Assembly (NCBI GenBank): GCA_035544835.1
Contig: DASZZV010000129.1
Span: 1 to 15,679, forward strand
Length of the DNA: 15,679 nt
Origin: DASZZV01 sp035544835
GTDB taxonomy: Bacteria; Acidobacteriota; Thermoanaerobaculia; Gp7-AA8
Reading direction: 5' to 3'
Below, in pieces: positions 5,823-11,308 of the stretch. The position numbers and the translations under genes were made by a program. Position 1 is the first letter of the stretch. Each line of letters opens with the position of its first letter. A model generated the notes under the pieces. That model ran no database searches. It was given only the letters and a program-made list of their open reading frames with translations, and was not told the origin of the DNA.

Positions 5823-6873
5823 GTTTGACGGTGACTCGCGACTCGCGCTCGGCCAGCGCCATGTCGGAATCGACCATCATGTGGACTAACTCGCGGAAGG
5901 TGGTTTGGGCAGACCAGCCGAGCTGTGTTTTTGCCTTCGTAGCGTCCCCGAGCAGGAGCTCGACCTCGGTGGGGCGAAGGTAACGAGGATCTACTTCAAC
6001 AAGCACCCGCCCGCTCGTCTTGTCGAGTCCTTTCTCTTGAATCCCCTCTCCTTCCCAACGGAGCGAAAGGCTAGCTCTCGTGAAGGCTAACTCGCAGAAC
6101 TCTCTGACGGTGTGCGTTTCACCCGAGGCGATCACATAGTCGTCGGGCCTGTCCTGTTGCAACATCAGCCACATCGCCTCTACGTAGTCCTTCGCGTAGC
6201 CCCAGTCTCGTTTCGCATCGAGGTTGCCCAGATAGAGGCGATCCTGAAGGCCTTGCGCAATTCGTCCCACCGCCCTGGTTACCTTCCGGGAGACGAAGGT
6301 CTCGCCGCGCCGCGGCGACTCGTGGTTGAAGAGAATGCCGTTGCAGGCGAAGAGGCCGTAGGCCTCGCGGTAGTTCACGGTCATCCAGTAGGAGTAGACC
6401 TTGGCCACGCCATAGGGGCTACGGGGATAGAACGGCGTCGTCTCCCGCTGCGGCGTCTCCTGCGCTTTGCCGAACATCTCGGACGATGAAGCCTGGTAGA
6501 TCCTGGGGCGAATTTGCAACTCGCGGATGGCCTCGAGCAACCGCGTCGATCCCAGCCCCGTCACCTCTCCGGTGTACTCCGGGGTGTCGAACGAGACCTT
6601 CACGTGGCTCTGGGCGCCGAGGTTGTAGATCTCGTCGGGGTTGGCCAGACGGAGAATGCGGTTGAGCGACGAGGCATCGTTCAGGTCGCCGTAATGAAGG
6701 ATGAGACGGAGCTTGCGCTCATGCGGATCCTGATAGATGTGGTCGATGCGCTCGGTGTTGAACGACGAAGAACGGCGGATGATGCCGTGGACCTCGTAGC
6801 CCTTTTCGAGCAACAGCTCGGCGAGATACGAGCCGTCCTGGCCGGTGATGCCGGTGATGAGGGCTTTTTTCAT
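5779..6873 (-). CDS. gmd: GDP-mannose 4,6-dehydratase
   Basis: Short-chain dehydrogenase/reductase enzyme that turns GDP-mannose into GDP-4-keto-6-deoxy-D-mannose, the first step to GDP-L-fucose; fcl follows on the same strand. The Rossmann motif TGITGQDGSYLAELL starts at residue 7. RRSSSFNTERIDHIY, GDLNDASSLNRIL and NLGAQSHVKVSFDTPEYT are family signatures. The catalytic set appears as SSSEMFG (129-135) and Y154-x3-K158 in SPYGVAK. NHESPRRGETFVSRK and VDPRYLRPTEVELLLGD complete a full-length enzyme of 364 residues. The last 14 or so residues (HLPSPEGEGGREAG) come from a dispersed repeat rather than the family. The ATG overlaps the edge of a heptamer array (CCGAAATG), and no ribosome-binding site is visible. 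Confidence 0.97.
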   Translation of the reverse strand: MKKALITGITGQDGSYLAELLLEKGYEVHGIIRRSSSFNTERIDHIYQDPHERKLRLILHYGDLNDASSLNRILRLANPDEIYNLGAQSHVKVSFDTPEYTGEVTGLGSTRLLEAIRELQIRPRIYQASSSEMFGKAQETPQRETTPFYPRSPYGVAKVYSYWMTVNYREAYGLFACNGILFNHESPRRGETFVSRKVTRAVGRIAQGLQDRLYLGNLDAKRDWGYAKDYVEAMWLMLQQDRPDDYVIASGETHTVREFCELAFTRASLSLRWEGEGIQEKGLDKTSGRVLVEVDPRYLRPTEVELLLGDATKAKTQLGWSAQTTFRELVHMMVDSDMALAERESRVTVKHLPSPEGEGGREAG

Positions 6874-7137
6874 TTCGGATTTCGAATTTGGGATTTCGAA
6901 TTTAAAAGAGGCGGGGGATTTCGGATTTCGGATTTCGAATTTCGGATTTAGAAGAGACAGATCAGGGAGGTGACTAAGTTACCTGCTCCTTTTAAATCCG
7001 AAATTCGAAATCCGAAATCGCCCCCACGGGCCCCGCCCCTTTCGGTGTACATCACCGACGATTCGGGGCTGCTGGTGGGCTTCGACATCCTGCTGCTGCT
7101 TTTAAATTCGAAATCCGAAATTCGAAATCCGAAATCC
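6872..7137. repeat. Nested heptamer palindromes, locus 7 (two left, two right arms)
   Basis: Left arms are at 6872-6906 and 6917-6950; right arms at 6990-7019 and 7100-7137. The order left-left-right-right fits one element inserted within another. The inner spacer has a small near-perfect stem (AGGTGACTAAGTTACCT, 6968-6984). Between the two right arms (7020-7099) lies 80 bp of GC-rich sequence of unknown origin. The left end touches the gmd start codon; the right end is 9 bp from the nusG-like stop. Confidence 0.88.
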
Positions 7138-7145
7138 CTCGTTAC

Positions 7146-7703
7146 TCACGCTACTTTTCTTGCTGGTGCGATCGATTCACGACCGAATTCTGCTGCTACC
7201 GATTGACGGAGCATGGAGATGGAGACGACGAGACGGGTGTCGCCTTTCTCTCGGACGATCAGCCCCTCGTAACCTTTGAAAACCCCCTCGGTGACCCTCA
7301 CCTTGTCGCCCACGGTGAGCTCGGGGTATGGGACCAGGAGCGCGCCACTCTGCTGCAGGCGATGGAGCTGGTGAAGCTCCTCCTGGAGCTGATGTTGATC
7401 ATGAACGTCGATGAGGTTGGCGATGACCTCACTGCGGCGGATGGTCAGCGTGTCTTCCTTGATCGTTCTCACGAAGACGTAACCGCCAAAGAGCGGAGTG
7501 TAGGACTTGAAGGTTCTGCCACTACGCTTCGTGGTCTGTTCGGTTTGCGGGAGATAGAAGGGGATGTTGCGCTCAAGAAGATAGCGGGCCAGGACTTTCT
7601 CCTGGCGGCTCTTGACGTGGGCGACGCGCCAGAGACGGTCGGCATCGTCGAGCTCGAAGAGGGTCTCGGGAAAAATATCGGATTCGCGTTTGAGAATAGG
7701 CAT
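7146..7703 (-). CDS. NusG/RfaH-like transcription antiterminator (NusG paralogue)
   Basis: 185 residues with the two-domain NusG plan. An NGN domain covers about residues 24-118, with WRVAHVKSRQEKVLARYLL and LFGGYVFVRT at 70-80. A C-terminal KOW domain covers about 128-162, with LTVGDKVRVTEG and FKGYEGLIV, followed by VVSISMLRQSVAAEF. Specialised NusG paralogues of this type commonly sit at the head of capsule/EPS operons and let RNA polymerase read through them (family knowledge: RfaH, UpxY, LoaP). Here it lies 3 bp downstream of the MarR-EPS regulator and directly upstream of gmd and fcl, which fits that role. It is not the housekeeping NusG, given its context and the lack of secE or ribosomal protein genes. 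Confidence 0.92.
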   Translation of the reverse strand: MPILKRESDIFPETLFELDDADRLWRVAHVKSRQEKVLARYLLERNIPFYLPQTEQTTKRSGRTFKSYTPLFGGYVFVRTIKEDTLTIRRSEVIANLIDVHDQHQLQEELHQLHRLQQSGALLVPYPELTVGDKVRVTEGVFKGYEGLIVREKGDTRLVVSISMLRQSVAAEFGRESIAPARKVA

Positions 7704-7706
7704 GGG

Positions 7707-8168
7707 CTATTGGGGATTTCGGATTTCGGATTTCGGATTTCGAATTTGCAAGGCTGACGCAGGTTTGGCTTCAGGGTCTTTGGTTTTCAATTCGAATTTC
7801 GAATTCCGAAATTCGAAATTCTCACCTCTCTGCAGTTCCCCGACTTCTTCGTTGAGGATCCGCAGCTCTTCGCCGAGCTCCTCGTACTCCTTCACTTTCC
7901 GGTCCAGAAAGCGGTAGGTGACCTTGAGCTTCTCCTCGATCCCCTTGGGAGTCAGCAGGTAGATGTAGCCAACCTTGTGCCTGCTGTTCTTGAAGTTCCT
8001 GGCCTTGATCCAGCCCTTCTGCATGAGGGCACGGAAACAGTAATTGGCCTTGCCCACACTCATGCCAAGTTGGGCGGCGGCCTCGCGCTGCGTGAGCTCG
8101 GGATGCTGCTCTACGAGTTTCAGCAGGCGGTAACGGACATCGTCGGATACTTCGACCCTGACGGCCAT
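7707..8168 (-). CDS. MarR-family EPS-associated transcriptional regulator
   Basis: A winged-helix DNA-binding domain occupies residues 8-85: RYRLLKLVEQHPELTQREAA, then GMSVGKANYCFRALMQKGWI, which is the helix-turn-helix and recognition helix. A predicted coiled coil follows (about 85-115, RFLDRKVKEYEELGEELRIL). This matches the small MarR-like regulators found beside exopolysaccharide genes. Residues 117-153 are not native: they are encoded by a complete heptamer palindrome (FEFRNSKFELK, spacer, QIRNPKSEIRN) ending in a TAG just outside it. The nusG-like gene starts 3 bp later, so the two are surely co-transcribed. A paired palindromic operator directly upstream suggests autoregulation. Confidence 0.92.
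   Translation of the reverse strand: MAVRVEVSDDVRYRLLKLVEQHPELTQREAAAQLGMSVGKANYCFRALMQKGWIKARNFKNSRHKVGYIYLLTPKGIEEKLKVTYRFLDRKVKEYEELGEELRILNEEVGELQRGENFEFRNSKFELKTKDPEAKPASALQIRNPKSEIRNPQ
7713..7821. repeat. Heptamer palindrome in the 3' end of the MarR gene (locus 8)
   Basis: The left arm is at 7713-7747 and the right arm at 7789-7821. The spacer of about 40 bp lacks the usual TTTAAA on both sides, so this copy is diverged. It is read through in frame as the C-terminal 37 residues of the MarR regulator. Confidence 0.88.
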
Positions 8169-8224
8169 CTGTTCATAGCGTGAACAGACTCAGCGGCAGT
8201 CTGTTCAACGTCTGAACAGATGGT
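8164..8224 (-). promoter_or_regulatory. Paired palindromic operator upstream of the MarR-EPS gene
   Basis: Two identical half-site pairs CTGTTCA-N5-TGAACAG lie at 8169-8187 and 8201-8219. Their centres are 32 bp apart, about three helical turns. Flanks extend the symmetry: the outer ends match as CCATCTGTTCA/TGAACAGATGG, and the inner ends as GACT/AGTC around a 7-bp centre, making one 60-bp dyad. The proximal site abuts the ATG. The arrangement is what is expected of a dimeric winged-helix repressor acting on its own gene. Confidence 0.8.
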
Positions 8225-8240
8225 AGCAGGAATGGGGAGG

Positions 8241-8341
8241 GATTTGAAATTTCGGATTTCGAATTTCGGATTTCGGATTTGAAAGCAAAAGAAACCGATT
8301 CTTGATTTTGACTTTAAATTCGAAATCCGAAATCCGAAATC
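8241..8341. repeat. Heptamer palindrome, locus 9
   Basis: The left arm is at 8241-8280 and the right arm at 8313-8341. The spacer AAAGCAAAAGAAACCGATTC then TTGATTTTGAC is clearly related to the spacer at 9182-9211, showing that the spacer is part of the element. It sits between the MarR operator and the nucleotidyltransferase stop. Confidence 0.93.
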
Positions 8342-8344
8342 GCC

Positions 8345-8863
8345 TCACCCGCCCCATGCCTCCAGGCGGCGGCGGAGGTCGCCGGCATCGATGGCCGGGA
8401 ATCGAACCAGCGCCGGCTCGATCTCGTGAAACAGAACGAGGAGACGGGCCGGCTCGATGAGATGGCGGTCTTTCATCTCAGAAACGTCCTTCAGATCGCG
8501 GGAGTGACCGCGCTCGATCTTCGACAAGGCCTGCGCGTAAAAGTCGTAGTGGCGAAACGTGACCCGGCCCTCAGTGGCAATGAATGGACTGCGCTCTTCC
8601 CATCCCGGCAAGGCCGGAAGAAAGTCGTCTGGCGCGGCGAGCTCCACATTGATCTCCAGTTCTTCTTTCAGACGGCGAATGGCGCGATAGAGTGAGTCGT
8701 GATCCGGGATCAGCTTCAAATCGACGTCGATCGTGCTGTCCCGCCAGCCGATGAGAAGCGCCGACGCGCCGCCGACGAGGTAAACGGTGGCGACGACTTC
8801 AGAGGCGCGCCCCAGCTCGCCCATGAAGCGGCGAAGGCGCTCTATCGAGACTGCCGGACGCAT
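8345..8863 (-). CDS. DUF6036-like nucleotidyltransferase
   Basis: 172 residues with a nucleotidyltransferase-type start: YLVGGASALLIGWRDSTIDV near residues 28-47, giving the GG...DxD signature with aspartates D46 and D48. RRLKEELEINVELAAPDDF, YDFYAQALSKIERGHSRDL and DVSEMKDRHLI follow, as in the DUF6036 family of uncharacterised, possibly toxin-antitoxin-linked nucleotidyltransferases. Its start lies inside the end of the preceding 92-aa gene (22-bp overlap), so the two are translationally coupled. Substrate and partner are unknown; an AbiEii-like or MNT-like regulatory role is inference. It interrupts the polysaccharide gene order between the dehydrogenase and the regulators. Confidence 0.83.
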   Translation of the reverse strand: MRPAVSIERLRRFMGELGRASEVVATVYLVGGASALLIGWRDSTIDVDLKLIPDHDSLYRAIRRLKEELEINVELAAPDDFLPALPGWEERSPFIATEGRVTFRHYDFYAQALSKIERGHSRDLKDVSEMKDRHLIEPARLLVLFHEIEPALVRFPAIDAGDLRRRLEAWGG

Positions 8864-9120
8864 GCCGCTCGCTCGAAACTGACCAGGGTACGAATCAGGG
8901 CGTTGTATCGCGAATGCGCTGAGTGGGAATCGCTCTCGGTCAACAGATCGTAGAGTCGATGTTCAGGATCGTCGATGCCGGTCTCCGGAACCTCCACCCC
9001 CACCTGACGAAGACGGGGAGCACCGATGGAAACGAGCAGGCCGGCGATCGACTCCCGCCCGGCTGCGAGATCCACGAGACCCTCAGCGATGAGATCGTGA
9101 CCGGGAAGATCGTCGGACAT
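8842..9120 (-). CDS. Small conserved protein coupled to the DUF6036-like gene
   Basis: 92 residues, acidic in the middle: MSDDLPGHDLIAEGLVDLAA at the start, then LVSIGAPRLRQVGVEVPE and a basic, aromatic C-terminus (SRYNALIRTLVSFERAA). I recognise no domain with certainty. It has no signal peptide or membrane segment. Its size, its overlap of 22 bp with the nucleotidyltransferase and its position upstream are typical of the partner protein of a two-gene defence or toxin-antitoxin-like cassette. The only support for that function is context. The start at ATG 9120 follows CTCTTCTCATG, without a Shine-Dalgarno sequence. Confidence 0.72.
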   Translation of the reverse strand: MSDDLPGHDLIAEGLVDLAAGRESIAGLLVSIGAPRLRQVGVEVPETGIDDPEHRLYDLLTESDSHSAHSRYNALIRTLVSFERAACVRQSR

Positions 9121-9139
9121 GAGAAGAGTATGGCGGAAG

Positions 9140-9250
9140 ATGGCGGGGATTTCGGATTTCGAATTTCGAATTTCGAATTTAAAGGCAAAAGAAACCGGGT
9201 TTTGCTTTTGATTTTAAATTCGAAATCCGAAATCCGAAATCCCCGCCATC
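9140..9250. repeat. Heptamer palindrome with symmetric GC flanks, locus 10
   Basis: The left arm is at 9147-9181 and the right arm at 9212-9242. The symmetry continues into the flanks, GATGGCGGGGAT on the left and ATCCCCGCCATC on the right, giving arms of about 42 bp. The spacer AAAGGCAAAAGAAACCGGGT then TTTGCTTTTG is itself partly self-complementary. It lies between the dehydrogenase stop and the 92-aa gene start; the right flank overlaps the dehydrogenase stop codon. Confidence 0.95.
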
Positions 9251-10571
9251 ATGCCCGGTACAGTCTTCCTTTGCTGACCGCGGTGGATTCGACGATGTTC
9301 CGGGTGTCGATCACGATCTTTGCGGCGCCGTAGAGTGCGAGGTCTTTGAAGGATGTGTGCGCCGTCGATAGGACCAGCGCGTCGTATTTCCCGAACTCGT
9401 CGGCCGTGCATGGAACGGAGCTGAGCCCGAGGTCGTGCTTGCGGCCTTTGCGAGCGAAGGGGATGTGCGGGTCACAGTACGAGACGTCCGCTCCCCGCTC
9501 CTGGAGCATCTCGATGAGCTCGAACGAGGGGCTCTCGCGATCGTCGTCGATATCGGCTTTGTAGGAGAGACCGAGCACGAGCACCTTCGCTCCCTTCACA
9601 CTCTTGCCGGCCTCATTCAGCGCTTCGGCGGTTTTCTCGATCACATACCGAGGCATCGACGAGTTGATCTCGCCGGCTAACTCGATGAACCGGGCCCAGG
9701 CTCCATGTTCGGCCGCTTTCCAGCTCAGATAGAAAGGGTCGAGGGGGATGCAGTGGCCGCCCAGACCGGGGCCGGGATAGAAGGGCATGAAGCCGAAGGG
9801 CTTCGTTTTCGCCGCTTCGATCACTTCCCAGACGTTGATGCCCATCTTGTCGAAGACGACCTTGAGCTCGTTCACGAGCGCGATGTTCACGGAGCGAAAG
9901 ATGTTCTCCAGCAACTTGGCCGACTCCGCCACCTCGGCGCTGGAGACGGCAATCACTTTGTCGATGACAGCCGCGTAGAGAGCGACTGCAGCGCGCTGTG
10001 AGGCTTCATCGATGCCGCCGACGACCTTGGGGATGTTGCGCGTGGAGAAGCTGGGGTTGCCCGGATCTTCGCGCTCCGGCGAGAAGGCCAGCAGAAAGTC
10101 CTGGCCGCATTTCCAGCCTAGCTTCTCGAGCCGCGGAAGCAGAATCTCGCGCGTCGTGCCGGGATAGGTCGTCGATTCCAGGACCACCAGCTGACCGCGC
10201 TGCAAATGATCCCCTACCTGCTCGGCCGTCATCTGCACGTAGGACAGATCGGGCTCACGGTGCGGCCCGAGCGGAGTCGGCACACAGATGAGAATGGCAT
10301 CGCACTCGGCGAGCCTCGAGAAATCCGTCGTCGCCTCAGCCGTTCCATCGCGGAAGGCCTTAGCCACGCGTTCCGGTCCGATGTGACGGATGTACGACTC
10401 GCCCGCCGCGAGGCTCTCGGTCTTCTTCGAGTCGACGTCGAAACCGATGACCGGAAAGCCCCTCTCTTCGAAGAGCAGCACGAGCGGGAGACCGACGTAG
10501 CCGAGGCCGATGACTCCGACCCGGGCCTGGCGGGAGTCGATGCGATGAAGAAGGGTGTCGACGATGTTCAC
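9249..10571 (-). CDS. UDP-N-acetylhexosamine 6-dehydrogenase (WbpA/WecC-like)
   Basis: NAD-dependent nucleotide-sugar dehydrogenase oxidising the C6 of a UDP-HexNAc or UDP-glucose to a uronic acid for surface polysaccharide. The Rossmann GLGYVGLPL lies at residues 22-30, VPTPLG near 97-102, the family SPERxDPG near 164-171, and K219 in AESAKLLEN. The catalytic C274 is in GGHCIPLDP. A C-terminal domain has LGLSYKADIDDDRESPS. Overall similarity is to the UDP-GlcNAc/ManNAc dehydrogenases rather than UDP-glucose dehydrogenase, but the sequence alone does not settle the substrate. GTG at 10571 (VNIVDTLL) was chosen because the frame further upstream runs through a repeat and antisense-like sequence inside msrA. 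The length of 440 residues is normal. Confidence 0.93.
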   Translation of the reverse strand: MNIVDTLLHRIDSRQARVGVIGLGYVGLPLVLLFEERGFPVIGFDVDSKKTESLAAGESYIRHIGPERVAKAFRDGTAEATTDFSRLAECDAILICVPTPLGPHREPDLSYVQMTAEQVGDHLQRGQLVVLESTTYPGTTREILLPRLEKLGWKCGQDFLLAFSPEREDPGNPSFSTRNIPKVVGGIDEASQRAAVALYAAVIDKVIAVSSAEVAESAKLLENIFRSVNIALVNELKVVFDKMGINVWEVIEAAKTKPFGFMPFYPGPGLGGHCIPLDPFYLSWKAAEHGAWARFIELAGEINSSMPRYVIEKTAEALNEAGKSVKGAKVLVLGLSYKADIDDDRESPSFELIEMLQERGADVSYCDPHIPFARKGRKHDLGLSSVPCTADEFGKYDALVLSTAHTSFKDLALYGAAKIVIDTRNIVESTAVSKGRLYRA

Positions 10572-10639
10572 GGCCGGGATTGTAAGGCATGCTCGCGGAG
10601 CGAATTGAAAATTGAAAAACCACGACGCCGTCAGCGACC

Positions 10640-10662
10640 AGCCCTCTCCCTCGGGAGAGGGA
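10640..10662 (-). terminator. Hairpin after msrA (partial PSPEGEG-type repeat, copy 4)
   Basis: A perfect 9-bp stem CCCTCTCCC/GGGAGAGGG with a 2-nt loop lies at 10642-10661, starting 5 bp beyond the msrA stop codon. It is the core of the repeat found at the ends of fcl and gmd. No U-run follows, so any terminator role is tentative. Confidence 0.55.
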
Positions 10663-10666
10663 AGAA

Positions 10667-11167
10667 CTACTCCCGCACCCAGTGACAGGTGTAGCCGCCG
10701 GGATTCTTCTGCAGGTAGTCCTGGTGATACTCCTCGGCGGAGTAGAAAGGCGAGGCGGGAACGATGTCGGTGACGATCGGCCTTTTCCATTTGCCGGATT
10801 TGTCGACGCGCTCTTTGACTCTCTCGGCCGTGGCGCGCTGGGTCTCGTCATGGTAGAAAATCGCCGAGCGATACTGCGTGCCGACGTCGTTGCCCTGCCG
10901 GTTGGCTGTGGTCGGGTCGTGCAGCTTGAAGAAGAACTCGAGGATGGCCTCGTAGCTGATTGTGGCCGGATCGAAAATGATCTGGATCGATTCGGCGTGC
11001 CCCGTCTTTCCCGTCTTCATGTGCTCGTACCGGGGATTTTCGAGCGTCCCGCCGGTGTAGCCGACCGCTGTATCGAGAACGCCGGGCTGCTGACGAAACA
11101 ACTCCTCGACGCCCCAGAAACAACCTCCCGCCAGGGTGGCGGTTTCCGTGTATGTACTGTTGGTCAT
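10667..11167 (-). CDS. msrA: Peptide-methionine (S)-S-oxide reductase
   Basis: Repairs methionine-S-sulfoxide in proteins and free amino acid, using thioredoxin. The catalytic motif GCFWG is at residues 15-19 (Cys16). Other family blocks are present: GYTGGTLENPRYEHM, GHAESIQIIFDP, FFKLHDPTTANRQGNDVGTQ (methionine sulfoxide pocket), YRSAIFYHDETQ and AEEYHQDYL. At 166 residues it is a cytoplasmic, single-domain MsrA without MsrB fusion. The ATG at 11167 has a good Shine-Dalgarno sequence (AAGGAG, 4 bp before the ATG), one of the few clear ones here. A heptamer palindrome separates it from the divergent glycosyltransferase, and the hairpin at 10642 follows it. It is a housekeeping gene next to the polysaccharide genes. 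Confidence 0.97.
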   Translation of the reverse strand: MTNSTYTETATLAGGCFWGVEELFRQQPGVLDTAVGYTGGTLENPRYEHMKTGKTGHAESIQIIFDPATISYEAILEFFFKLHDPTTANRQGNDVGTQYRSAIFYHDETQRATAERVKERVDKSGKWKRPIVTDIVPASPFYSAEEYHQDYLQKNPGGYTCHWVRE

Positions 11168-11180
11168 GGGGCTCCTTGTG

Positions 11181-11296
11181 GATTTCGGATTTCGGATTTC
11201 GAATTTCGAATTTCGAATATAAAAGAGTCAGTGTAAGGGTAGGCGCGAATCGTCTTTTCTTTTAAATTCGAAATCCGAAATCCGAAATTCGAAATG
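11181..11296. repeat. Heptamer palindrome between msrA and the glycosyltransferase (locus 11)
   Basis: The left arm is at 11181-11224 and the right arm at 11258-11295. The spacer shares CGCGAATCGT then CTTTTCTTTTAAATTCG with the copy at 1704-1730. This is the last heptamer element in the window; it fills the divergent promoter region. Confidence 0.93.
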
Positions 11297-11308
11297 TAGA
11301 CTGGTCGC

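Noticed and set aside
6514..6951. Plus-strand frames opposite gmd
   Set aside because: They are antisense to a full-length, motif-complete Gmd; no independent family signal is seen.
7203..7757. 184-codon plus-strand frame opposite the nusG-like gene
   Set aside because: It is the antisense shadow of a NusG protein with NGN and KOW domains, and its tail is heptamer repeat.
9249..10790. A 73-residue N-terminal extension of the UDP-sugar dehydrogenase
   Set aside because: The extension runs through the PSPEGEG hairpin and the 3' part of msrA in another frame, and its composition is unlike coding sequence. The GTG at 10571 gives the normal family length.
222..11296. CRISPR array
   Set aside because: Repeats are direct heptamers in inverted arms with few, partly conserved spacers. 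There are no unique spacers of constant length and no cas genes.
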